Below, piece after piece: positions 38,975 through 50,585 of a DNA stretch of 64,000 bases (positions within the stretch are counted from its first letter, which is position 1; every line of letters begins with the position of its first letter). Both the position numbers and the translations under genes were made by a program. The DNA comes from Symsagittifera roscoffensis. Taxonomy: Eukaryota; Xenacoelomorpha; Acoela; Convolutidae. The notes under the pieces are model-generated. The model had not been told where the DNA came from and ran no database searches. It was given only the letters and a program-made list of their open reading frames with translations. Location of the stretch: the NCBI RefSeq assembly GCF_963678635.1, contig NC_087066.1:52034312-52098311 (forward strand), written 5' to 3'.

Positions 38975-39300
38975 TACCACCAAATCATAAGCACATCGTT
39001 TTAGATCAAAGTTCTTTTTCACAGAGTACTTTTTTACCTACCACGGGAATCTTCTAATTAATATAAAGGAACCTCTATAAAACGTTTGTTCCTTGGTAAA
39101 ATTGGGTGTTCGGATGAATCAAGAGGAGGCAAGACATCTCATTGCCAGACAATTTTGTTTATGTCAGCTATTTTTTAATCCACTATAAGGTTGTTTAGTT
39201 TAACTTTACTTTGCCGATAACAGGAATTATAGTCAAGTTTAGGAAACAATTATGAAAAAAAACTTGGATCAATTATAATCTCTTGAAACACCTCAGGATT
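38975..39300 (+). repeat. Dispersed repeat, copy B
   Basis: Diverged partner of 22230-22640, same orientation; see that entry for the shared landmarks. No coding capacity. Confidence 0.45.
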
Positions 39301-39759
39301 TATCTTATTAGAAAAAAAACGAGGCTACGGAAAAAGTTAACTGGAATAAGCAGATATTGGAAAAGGAAAAAAAGTAAATTTTTTAAATAAAACCGAGTGA
39401 AACCATGTTCCAAACTCTCAGTTTGTTTCGGAAAATTGTTCATTATTTTTCAGAAGTCTTCATTGTCTTCAAAAGAGGGCTAGTACAGACATCAAACAGT
39501 AATTACAGCTAGACACGAATTTTATCATTGAAACTTGCAAATAAAAGCAAAATAATTTTTTTTCGGAAAAGTTTTCGATCTAAAATTTTTATAAGTACAA
39601 AAGTCAAAATCCATTGATTGCGGAATTCTTTTACTCAAAAACATTTATCCTGATTTTTTTTTAAATAAGCCCAACTGTTTGCATGCGCAATGTTGATTGG
39701 CAAGTCCAAAACTGAGCATGTTTGCTAGTAGATTTTCTGCAAGTTAGGTTGTTTTTGGG

Positions 39760-40195
39760 CAGGGGCGGATCTAGGATTTTCTCGAGGGGGGGGCGGATTT
39801 TCAAAAAATTTTCCAAAATTTTGACGACCTTTATTTTTTAGGTCAACCAAATTTTTTTCGAGCTCTCCCAAAGAGCTCGAAAAAAATTTTCGAGCCCCTA
39901 TTTTTTCGAGCCCCTATTTTGGCTAAATTTTCTACAACAGTCAAAACAGTCAAAAAAGCCGTTTTTGGGCACTTTTTGAAAAATTTTGACAAAAAATAGC
40001 GTTTTTTTTTGGCGCGCGCTCCCCCTCAAAGTTAGTATATATTGGCGCCCAAGGCGCCTTTAGAAAAATTTTAGGGTCGGTCGGCCAAAATGGATTTCTG
40101 AAAAAGTATCAAAGGGGGGACCCTTTGGGTCGGCAGGGGGTCGAATCCCTGAGAGGGGGGGCATCCGCCCCCCCCCCCCCCTAAATCCACCCCTG
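39760..40195 (+). mobile_element. Complete hAT-type MITE with 8-bp target duplication
   Basis: Ends are CAGGGGCGGATCTAGGATTT and, inverted, TAAATCCACCCCTG. The 8-bp duplication TTTTTGGG flanks it (39752-39759 and 40196-40203). CAGGG ends and an 8-bp duplication are hAT hallmarks. The 436-bp interior is non-coding, with G and C homopolymers, so it needs a transposase from elsewhere. Partial relatives are at 37585-37855 and about 58786-58980. Confidence 0.9.
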
Positions 40196-40350
40196 TTTTT
40201 GGGGCATATTTAAAAACTGTTCACCAAGCCTACGTTTTTACGTTTTTATAAAAATTTTCAACGTCTTCTTTTTCATCGTTCTTAAACTAAATTTTAGCGT
40301 TTAGTTCACGGTTACGTTATTGGTTGTTCAATAGAAACCACTCTCATTTT

Positions 40351-42157
40351 TTACTTCGTTTGATTTTTCACTGCAAAGAAACAGTTGTAAGTATTTTTAC
40401 ACCAGCCAAAGTATTCTTGCAATAGGGCATCCCAACAAGGTTTCGAAATTCATCGGAGTGAAAATTGAAACGAAATGACTTGTATCAACATAATAGGACC
40501 ATATATTTGTTAGATTAATATCTGCTAAGTTTAGAAAATGCGCATTTCCACGCAGTTGTTTAGAGGTTTTCTGTACAAAAACCAGTTTCACAAAATCACA
40601 GGATGAATAAATTCATCAAAACAAAGCCGAGTGGGCAAAAAATAAGCTATGAAGTTTAACTAAAAGTCAAAAATTTGCTCTTTTCTGCTGTATCTAACAA
40701 GCCAGCTGTTCGTAGAACCGTCGACAAGCTTCCCAATACTCCAGTCCAAAACTTCTGAAAATCATTACGAGGCCAAACTATACACTGGATAGGCTCACAA
40801 TTTTGTGTCTGTAAATTCCTGGATTCCAGAGACAAATCTTTGAACATGTTCAGAAATGTAAATGGACTCCAAGTACAAAATTTGGGTGTCAAAACATGCT
40901 TGTATAGCTGGCCGTTATTGAAACTGTATGTGGCATCAGCGAGTGTAAGTGGAGTCCGCAAAACTTTTCAAATTCCCAGCATATTGAAATTAAAAGCTAG
41001 AGGTGGCATTGTTATGCATAGCAATTTGGAATTCGAAAGCAAGGACTTACTCATTGTCAGCGGAATCCTAAAACCTATAGTATCGATTACCCAAAAAACA
41101 CCTCATTTGAAAGTTTTTTCTTAAAATTTTCAGGATCGCTGGAAACAGAGTCAACGAATGAAATCAGAAATCAGAATTTGATTCAATATTTGGTTCAAAA
41201 TTTATGATCAGTATTTGAGATGAGGTCATTCAGAGGTTTATTGGGGGAGAAGATCCCATGAGAAGGACCTCTCCCCTATTTCATTATTTGGGATTAAAGT
41301 GGGTTCGAAGTTGGATGAAAGCTGACAGGAATTGAGATCGAAATTGTTGTACTTTAGCAGAATTGAGATCGAAATTGGATGTAAGTTGACAGGAATTGAG
41401 AACGAGGTTGGGTGTACGTTGGCAGGAAGTGACATCCAAGTTGGATGTAAGTTCAGAGGAATTTAGATTGAGGTTGGGTGTACGTTGGCAGTAATTGAGA
41501 TCAAAGTTGAGTGTAAGTTGGCAGAAATTGAGATCGAAGTTGAGTATACGTTGACGAGACTTGAGCTCGAAGCTAGATGTAAGTTGACAGGAATTGAGAT
41601 CGAAGTTTGGTCTAAATGGCAGGAATTGAGACCGAAATTTGATGTAAGCTGGCGTTAATTGAGAACAAAGTTGAGTGTACCTTGGCAGGAAGTGAGATCC
41701 ATTCTGGAAGTGAGTCGGCAGGAGTTGAGATCAAAGTTGGATGTAAGTTGACAGGAATTGAATTCGAAGTTAGGTGTACGTTGACAAGAACTGATATCGA
41801 AGGTGGATGTAACTTGTCAGGAACTGAGATCGAAGTTGGGTGTACCTTGGCAGGAGTTGAGATTGCAGTTGGATGTATTTTGGCAGGAATTGAGAACAAA
41901 GTTGGGTGTACCTTGGTAGGAAGTGACATCCAAGTTGGAATTCAGTTGGCAGGAGTTGAGATCGAGGTTGGGTGCACGTTTGCAGGAATTGAGATCAAAG
42001 TTAGATGTAATTTGGATGGAATTGAGATCGAAGTTGGGTGTACGTTAACAAGAATTGAGATCGAAATTGGTTGTAAGTTGACATGAACTGAGATCGAAGT
42101 TGGGTGTACGTTGGAAGGAGTCGCGATCGCAGTTGGATGTAATTTGCCAGGAATTGC
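40351..42157. repeat. Tandem segmental duplication, copy 1
   Basis: About 970 bp of unique-looking sequence followed by about 26 satellite units. It matches 42231-44052 from TTACTTCGTTTGATTTTTCA to TTTGCCAGGAATTGC. Short ORFs are present on both strands in both copies, but they match no family I know. Confidence 0.85.
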
Positions 42158-42172
42158 CAGTTACTGTGAAAA
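41321..42172. repeat. 33-bp satellite, first block
   Basis: Tandem units of 33 bp built on GAATTGAGATCGAAGTTGGA followed by TGTAAGTTGACAG. Units vary at a few fixed sites (TGTAAG, TGTACG or TGTACC; GACAG, GGCAG or GACAAG). Confidence 0.93.
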
Positions 42173-42230
42173 CCAGTCATAATGTCATGAAATTTTGCAT
42201 GATGAACAAACTAACTATTGTCTTCAAACC

Positions 42231-44052
42231 TTACTTCGTTTGATTTTTCACTGCAAAGAAACAGTTGATAGTCTTCTTACTCCAGCCAAAGTATTCTTGC
42301 AATAGGGCATTCCAACAAGGTTGCGAACTTCATCGGAGTGAAAATTGAAACGAAATAGTTTGTATCAACATAATCGGACCATATATTTGTAGATTTATAG
42401 CTGCTAAATTTAGAAAACGCGCATTTCCACGCTGTTGTTTAGAGGTTTTCTGTACAAAAACCAACTTCACAAAATTACAGGATAGCTAAATTCATCAAAG
42501 CAAAGCCAAGAGGGCAACAAAATCAACTATGAAGTTTAACTATAAGTCAAAAAATTGCTCGTTTCTGCTGTATCTAACAAGCCAGCTGTTCGTAGAACCG
42601 TCAACAAGCTTCCAATACTCCAGTTCATAACTTCTGAGTGTCATTACGAGGCAAAACTATACACTGGATAGGCTCACAATTTTGTGCCTGTAAATTCCTG
42701 GATTCCAGAGACAAATCTTTGAACATGCTCAGAAATGTAAATGGACTCCAAGTACAAAATTTGGGTGTTAAGACATGCGTGTATAGCAGGCCGTTATTGA
42801 AACTGTAAGTGGCATCCGCGAATGAAAGTGGAGTCCGCAAAAATTTTCAAATTCCAAGCATATTGGAATTAAAAGCTAGAGGTGGCATTATTATGCATAG
42901 CAATTTGGAATTTAAAAGCAAGGACTTACTCATTGTCAGCGGAATCTACGAGCAAATCTTAAAACCTGTAGTATTGATTACCCAAAAAACACCTCATTTG
43001 AAAATTTTTTCTTCAACTTTTCAGGATCGCTTGAAACACAATCAACGAATGAAATCAAAAATCAGTATTTGATTCAATATTTGGTTCAAAAATTATGATC
43101 AAAACTTGAGATGAGGTCGTTCAGAGGTTTATTGGGGGAGAAGGTCCCATGAGAAGGACTCTCCCCCATTTCAATATTTGGGATTAAAGTGGGTTCGAAG
43201 TTGGATGAAAGCTGACACGAACTGACATCGAAATTGGTGTAATTTAGCAGAATTGAGATCGAAATTGGATGTAAGTTGACAGGAATTGAGAACAAGGTTG
43301 GATGTACCTTGGCAGGAAATGACATCCAAGTTGGATGTATTTTGGCCGGAATGGAGATCGAGGTTGGATGTACGTTGGCAGTAATTGAGATCAAAGTTGA
43401 ATGTAAGTTGGCAGGAATTCAGATCGAAGTTGGATGTACCTTGGTAGGAAATGACATTCAATTTGGATGTGTGTCGGCAGGAATTTAGATCGAGGTGAGG
43501 TTGGGTGTACGTTGGCAGAAATTGAGATCGAAGTTGAGTATACGTTGACAGGAATTGAGATCGAAGTTTGGTCTACATGGCAGGAATTGAGATCGAAATT
43601 GGATGTAGGCTGTCCTCGATTGAGAACGAAGTTGGGTGTACCTTGGCAGGAAATGAAATCCATTTTGGAAGTGAGTCGGCAGGATTTGAGATCAAAGTTG
43701 GATGTAAGTTGACAAGAATTGAGTTCGAAGTTAGGTGTACGTTGAGAAGAATTAAGATCGAAGGTGGATGTAACTTGTCAGAAATTGAGATGGAAGTTGG
43801 GTGTACCTTGGCAGGAGTTGAGATCGCAGTTGGATGTTTTTTTGCAGGAATTGAGAACAAAGTTGGGTGTACGTTTGCAGGAATTGAGATCAAAATTAGA
43901 TGTAATTTGGATGGAATTGAGATCGAAGTTCGGTCTACGTTAACAAGAATTGAGATCGAAGTTGGATGTAAGTTGACAGGAACTGAGATTGAAGTTGGGT
44001 GTACGTTGGAAGGAGTTGAGATCGCAGTTGGATGTAATTTGCCAGGAATTGC
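42231..44052. repeat. Tandem segmental duplication, copy 2
   Basis: Second copy, offset about 1,880 bp, with scattered substitutions and short indels. Its satellite part continues into the long array to 47.1 kb. Confidence 0.85.
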
Positions 44053-47000
44053 GAACAAAGTTGGAAGTACCTTGGTAGGAAGTGACATCCAAGTTAGAAG
44101 TAAGTTGGTAGGAATTCAGAACGAGGTTGGGTGTACGTTGGCAGGAATTGAGATCAAAATTGGATGTAAGTAAGCAGGAATTGAAATCAAAGTTGGGTGT
44201 ACGTTGACAAGAATTGAGATCGAAGTTGGATGTAAGTTGACAGGAATTGAGATCGAAGTTGGTTGTATGTTAGCAGGAGTCGAGATCGCATTTGGAAGTA
44301 CTTTGGTAGGAAGTGACATCCAAGTTAGAAGTAAGTTGGTAGGAATTAAGACCGATGTTGAGTGTACGTTGCCAGGAATTGAGATCGAAATTGAATGTAG
44401 CTCGCGTTAATTGAGAACGAAAATGGGTGTACCTTGGCAGGAAGTGAAATACAATTTGGAGGTGAGTCGTCAGGAGTTGAGATCAAAGTTGGATGTAAGT
44501 TGACAGGAATTGCGTTCGAAGTTAGGTGTACGTTAACAAGAATTGAGATCGAAGGTGGATGTAACTTGTAAGGAATTGAAATCGAAGTTGGGTGTACCTT
44601 GGCAGGAGTTGAGATCGCAGTTGGATGTGTTTTGGCAGGAATTGAGAACAAAATTGTGTTTACCTTGGTTGGAAGTGACATCCAAGTTGGAATTAAGTTG
44701 GCAGGAATTGAGATCGAGTTTGGGTGTACGTTTGCAGGAATTGAGATCAAAGTTGGGTGTAAGTTAAAAAGAATTGAGCACGAAGTTGGATGTAAGTTGA
44801 CAGGAACTGAGATCGAAGTTGGATGTATGTTGACAGGAATTGAGATCGAAGTTGGGTGTAAGTTAACAAGAATTGAGATCAAACTGGATGTAAGTTGACA
44901 GGAACTGAAATCGAAGTTGGGTGTACGTTGGAAGGAGTTGAGATCGCAGTTGGAAGTACGTACCTCGGTAGGAAGTGACATCCATGTTAGAAGTAAGTTG
45001 GTAGGAATTAAGACCGAGGTTGGGTGTACGTTGGCAGGAATTGAGATCAAAATTGGATGTAAATTGACAGGAACTGAGACCGAAGTTGGGTGTACATTGA
45101 CAAGAATTGAGATCGAAGTGGAAGTACCTTGGTAGGAATTGACATCCAAGTTAGAAGTTTTTTGGTGGGAATTAAGACCGAGGTTGGTTGTACGTTGGCA
45201 GGAATTGAGATCAAGATTGGATGTAAGTTGACAGGAATTGAGATCGAAGTTGGAAGTACCTTGGTAGGAATTGACATCCAAGTTAGAAGTATTTTGGTAG
45301 GAATTGAGACCGAGGTTGGGTGTACGTTGGCAGGAATTGAGATCAAAATTGGATGTAAGTTGACAGGAATTGAGATCGAAGTTGGGTGTACATTGACAAG
45401 AATTGAGATCGAAGTTGGAAGTACCTTGGTAGGAATTGTCATCCAAGTTAGAAGTATTTTGGTAGGAATTGAGACCGAGGTTGGTTGTACGTTGGCAGCA
45501 ATTGAAATCAAAATTGGATGTAAGTTGGTAGGAACTGAGGTCGAAGTTGGATGTAAGTTGACAGGAATTGAGTTCGAAGTTGGGTGTATGTTGGCAGGAG
45601 TTGAGATCGCAGTTGGAAGTACGTACCTCGGTAGGAAGTGACATCCACGTTAGAAGTAAGTTGGTAGGAATTAAGACCGAGGTTGGGTGTACGTTGGCAG
45701 GAATTGAGATCAGAATTGGATGTAAATTGACAGGAATTGAGATCGAAGTTGGGTGTACATTGACAAGAATTGAGATCGAAGTGGAAGTACCTTGGTAGGA
45801 ACTGACATCCAAGTTAGAAGTATTTTGGTAGGAATTAAGACCGAGGTTAGTTGTACGTTGGCAGCAATTGAAATCAAAATTGGATGTAAGTTGGTAGGAA
45901 CTGAGGTCGAAGTTGGGTGTACGTTGACAAGAACTGAGATCGAAGTTGGATGTAAGTTGACAGGAATTGAGTTCGAAGTTGGGTGTATATTGGCAGGAGT
46001 TGAGATCGCAGTTGGAAGTACCTCGGTAGGAATTGACATCCAAGTTAGAAGTAATTTGGTAGGAATTGAGACCGAGGTTGGTTGTACGTTGGCAGCAATT
46101 GAAATCAAAATTGGATGTAAGTAGGTAGGAATTGAGATCGAAGTTGGGTGTACGTTGACAAGAATTGAGATCGAAGTTGGATGTAAGTTGACAGGAATTG
46201 AGTTCGAAGTTGGGTGTATGTTGGCAGGAGTTGAGATCGCAGTTGGAAGTACGTACCACGGTAGGAAGTGACATCCACGTTAGAAGTAAGTTGGTAGGAA
46301 TTAAGACCGAGGTTGGGTGTACGTTGGCAGGAATTGAGATCAGAATTGGATGTAAATTGACAGGAATTGAGATCGAAGTTGGGTGTACATTGACAAGAAT
46401 TGAGATCGAAGTGGAAGTACCTTGGTAGGAACTGACATCCAAGTTAGAAGTATTTTGGTAGGAATTAAGACCGAGGTTGGTTGTACGTTGGCAGCAATTG
46501 AAATCAAAATTGGATGTAAGTTGGTAGAAACTGAGGTCGAAGTTGGGTGTACGTTGACAAGAATTGAGATCGAAGTTGGATGTAAGTTGACAGGAATTGA
46601 GTTCGAAGTTGGGTGTATATTGGCAGGAGTTGAGATCGCAGTTGGAAGTACCTCGGTAGGAAGTGACATCCACGTTAGAAGTAAGTTGGTAGGAATTAAG
46701 ACCGAGGTTGGGTGTACGTTGGCAGGAATTGAGATCAAAATTGGAAGTAAGTTGACAGGAATTGAGATCGAAGTTGGGTGTACGTTGACAAGAGTTGAGA
46801 TCGAAGTTAGATGTAAGTTGACAGGATTTGAGTTCGAAGTTGGGCGTATGTTGGCAGGAGTTGAGATCGCAGTTAGAATCAATTTGGCAGGAAGTGAGAT
46901 TGAAGATGAGTGGAAGTTGGAAGGAATTGAGATCGAAATTTGGTGTACTTTGGCAGAAAATGAGGTAGCAGTTGGATGTGAGTTTTCAGGAAATGAGGTC

Positions 47001-47120
47001 AAATTTGGTTTTTCGTTTGTAGAAAGTGAGATTCAGTTTGAGTGAGTAAGTAGGAATTGAGATCGAAGTGAGATGTGTTGGTAGGAATTGAGATCGAAGT
47101 TAGACGTAATTAGCAGTAAT
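43230..47120. repeat. 33-bp satellite, main array
   Basis: More than 110 units of the same 33-bp satellite. Larger periods are overlaid: a segment starting GGTAGGAAGTGACATCCA recurs at about 44970, 45630 and 46260, that is every 630-660 bp (19-20 units). Because 33 is a multiple of 3, long open frames appear. The consensus is open in one plus frame and all three minus frames, which explains a 775-codon minus frame (46673-44346) without a gene. Confidence 0.93.
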
Positions 47121-47189
47121 TCAGATTGATTTTGCTGGTGGCCAGTGGTTAATTAGAAGTATAATTTAAAACTCTATTTCATGTGTAAC

Positions 47190-47305
47190 TGGAGTGCGCA
47201 AACAATTTGCGGGTTCCTCTTACAATTATCGAATTCTATTTACAATTTGCATATTCAACTTACAATTTGGGGATTCCGCTTAGAATTGTGTATTCCGCAA
47301 CAGCT
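47190..47305 (-). repeat. ATTCCGCAAAT-type tandem repeat, inverted
   Basis: Four or five degenerate units of about 24 bp, such as CTTACAATTTGGGGATTCCG, the reverse of the type at 3390-3480. Confidence 0.55.
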
Positions 47306-47359
47306 CAATTTTTTATAAACATGTTTTATTTTTTTTTACCGAAAACTGCTCCCGATTCC

Positions 47360-47559
47360 NNNNNNNNNNNNNNNNNNNNNNNNNNNNNNNNNNNNNNNNN
47401 NNNNNNNNNNNNNNNNNNNNNNNNNNNNNNNNNNNNNNNNNNNNNNNNNNNNNNNNNNNNNNNNNNNNNNNNNNNNNNNNNNNNNNNNNNNNNNNNNNNN
47501 NNNNNNNNNNNNNNNNNNNNNNNNNNNNNNNNNNNNNNNNNNNNNNNNNNNNNNNNNNN
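47360..47559. other. Assembly gap, 200 N
   Basis: Exactly 200 N, a placeholder size, so the true distance is unknown. It lies just after the satellite array, which probably broke the assembly. Confidence 0.99.
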
Positions 47560-48142
47560 TATTATGCGTTTATAGTCCTCCTAGCGCGGTAAGAACTCAG
47601 ACTTTCCTGAAAATACAAAAAAAAATTGGATTATTGTACACTAGCACTACAAACACATCATCTACTTTGTGGTAACTTTCACAAAAATATTTTAAGAAAA
47701 AGCAATAGACTCCCTGAACTGATAAGCATACTATGTGGAACCGATCTCTCCCTACAAAACTCAAAATGGAATACAAGCAACCAAAGAAACTAAGACCAGT
47801 AAGACGTGTATAGATCGGTTTTCTTTTTCAATTTGAAAAATCAGTAATCATTAACAAAAATCTGTAACTGATCATTATGGTGTGATTTAAAACGCAACAT
47901 CAGAAACATGCAAAACCAATTTTTTTCCCAAATCGAACCAGGTACAAACAAGAACCGGTACCGTTTCGGAAAGAACAAAAAGAATCTGTAAATGTAAATA
48001 TGTTTGATGTTGAAACAAAAAATAACCAAATGAATAGCGATGAGCTTTTTGTATTATTGAACGAAAAGCTCAGAAAATGTATATAATGATTTTTACCAGA
48101 AAAAAAACATCAACTAGAAAAACTTTACAGGACTGGGTAGAT

Positions 48143-49346
48143 AATGAAATGAAAAAGCAGTATCGAAAAACACTGGCTAAGGAAAACTCTTTTAACACTG
48201 GAACCACAGAGGCCTGAAATAAATTTGCAAAATTGTTGATAAAAAGCTGAGTCAGAAAAAAGAGCATTTTATCAAAACAAACTGCGATCGGAATCCAACA
48301 ACAACAGCCAAGAATTTTTCTGTCTGTACAACGATCTAACATGTGCTACAAAAAACAACGACAAGGAACAAAAGAACAAGAAGTTGATGAACTAAACGAC
48401 TTTTTGTCGCAAATGTTGAAGAAAAATTGGCGAGGAACTTTAACAATTTTAAAAAATTAAGATTCAGAAAACAAAGTTCAACTTATTGTTTTTAGCAGAA
48501 AAATTGCAAAATTAAAAATCAAATTTAAGCAAATCGCTAAAAACCAAGTTTATTTTAGATACATATGGACCTAATCACTATTACTTGAAAAGGATTTGTC
48601 CAGTTTGCTCTCAGTTTCGACATTAACCTAGACCTCAAATTGCAGGCCAGTTTCTTTTTTTACCAGTTTAAGGTAAAATTTTTGAGCTGGTCTTTTTTAA
48701 CAGATTAACTATTATCTCACTAAGAATCAGTTATTAAATAATTGCCAGGTTGAATTCAGATCAAATAGGACTCAATAAACTTGGTAAATACGCTTGATTT
48801 TTTGATAACCATAATGAAAGCAGTGCGTCAAGATTGCAGTTCTTAGACCACGAAGATACAATGAACATTCATTGACCTTAAAAAAGAATTTGATACAGTT
48901 GACCACATGCTCGTGCTTGGGAAATGTGATGCAAATAATTTTTGGGGACCTGTTTTGAACCTTCTGAAATCCTATTTAAAAAACCGACAACAAAACATTG
49001 CCACTTAAATTAAACGATGTCAACGCAAAAAAATGAGTCATGGAGTTCCACAGGGATTCATATTTGGACCGCTTCTTTTCATCATTGATATGAATGATAT
49101 TGAATTAATTGAACATAGTGAAAATAATCTGATTTTTTATGAAGTACTGTCATAAAAACTACAGCTAGAAACAATCAGTTAGCCGGTAGACACCAAGTTT
49201 GTTCGAAAAAAACAAGTTGAACTTAAAAAAAGATAAAACAAAAACAATGGTACTATCTAAGAAGAGCAGCAGAAAATCAGTAAAAATGAATGGAGCGAGT
49301 GAGTCAATAAGCGTTTTTAACTTCAAAAAAATCTGATTTTCAAATT
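48143..49346 (+). pseudogene. LINE reverse-transcriptase fragment, copy 1
   Basis: Broken frames carry non-LTR RT blocks: a linker with KKQYRKTLAKEN, then FIDLKKEFDTVDH, then GPVLNLLKSYLKNRQQ, then a decayed GVPQG-GPLLF box (SHGVPQGFIFGPLLF in mixed frames). The catalytic Y/F-x-D-D box is not recognisable. The order and wording fit the Jockey/CR1-type group; endonuclease and ORF1 are absent. Confidence 0.8.
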
Positions 49347-49366
49347 AAATGAAAATCTGCTTTTTT

Positions 49367-50585
49367 CAATGAAATTAAAAAAGCAGTATCGAAAAACACT
49401 GGCTAAGGAAAATTTTTTTAAAAGTGGAACCACAGAGGCCTGAAATAAATTTGAGTCTCAAAGCAAATTTGTTGATAAAAAGCTGAGTCAGAAAAAAGAG
49501 CATTTTATCAAAACAAACTGCGATCGGAATCCAACAACAACAGCCAAGAACTTTTCCGTCTGTATAACGATCTAACATGTGCTACGAAAAACAACGACAA
49601 GGAACAAAAGAGCAAGAAGTTGATGAACTAAACGACTTTTTGTCGCAAATGTTGGAGAAAAATTGGCGAGGAATTTTAACAATTTAAAAAAATTAGGATT
49701 CAGAAAACAAGTTCAACTTATTGTTTTTAGCAGAAGAATTGCAAAATTAAAAATCAAATTTAAGCAAATCGCTAAAACCCAAGTTTAGCTTAGATACATA
49801 TGGACCTAATCACTATTACTTGAAAAGGAATTGTCCAGTTAGCTCTCAGTTTTGACATTAATCTAGACCTCAAATTGCCGGCCAGTTTCTCTTTTTACCA
49901 GTTTAAGGTAAAATTTTTGAGCTGGTCTTTTTTAACAGATTGACTATATCTCACTAAGAATCAGTTCTTAAAAAATTGCCAGTTTGAATTCAGATCAAAT
50001 AGGACTTGATAAATTTGGTAAATACGCTTGGTTTTTTGATAACCATAATAAAAGCAGTGCGTCAAGATTGCAGTTCTTAGACCACGAAGATACAATGCAC
50101 ATTCATTGACCTTAAAAAAGCATTTGATACAGTTGACCACATGCTCGTACTTGGGAAATGTGATGCAAATAATTTTTGGGGACCTGTTTTGAACCTTCTG
50201 GAATCCTACCTAAAAAAACCGACAACAAAACATTGCCACTTAAATTAAACGATGTCAACGCAAAAAAATGAGTTATGGAGTTCCACAGGGATTCATATTA
50301 GGACCGCTTTTTTCATCATTGATATGAATAATATTGAATTAATTGAACATAGTGAAAATAATCTGATTTTTTATGTAGTACTGTCATAAAAACTACAGCT
50401 AGAAACAATCAGTTAGCCGGTAGACACCAAGTTTGTTCGAAAAAAAAACAAGTTGAACTCAAAAAAAGATAAAACAAAAACAATGGTACTATCTAAGAAG
50501 AGCGGCAGAAAATCAGTAAAAATGAATGGAGCGAGTGAGTCAATAAGCGTTTTTAACTTCAAAAAAATCTGATTTTCAAAATTTA
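49367..50585 (+). pseudogene. LINE reverse-transcriptase fragment, copy 2
   Basis: Near-identical tandem duplicate of 48143-49346 with the same dead frames and a few indels. It begins AAAAGCAGTATCGAAAAACA and ends CTGATTTTCAAA, as copy 1 does. Most lesions are shared, so the fragment was already dead when it was duplicated. Confidence 0.8.

Noticed and set aside
40656-41124. ORFs of about 100 codons on both strands of the duplicated block
   Set aside because: They are poorly kept between the two copies and resemble no protein family.
44346-46673. 775-codon minus-strand open frame
   Set aside because: It lies wholly inside the 33-bp satellite. The consensus has no stop in any of the three minus frames and the period is a multiple of 3, so long frames arise without selection.
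43568-47045. Plus-strand frames of about 200 codons in the satellite
   Set aside because: Same cause: one plus frame of the unit is stop-free. They start and end where units carry indels.
47207-47575. 122-codon ORF crossing the N gap
   Set aside because: Two thirds of it is unknown bases; no real reading frame is supported.
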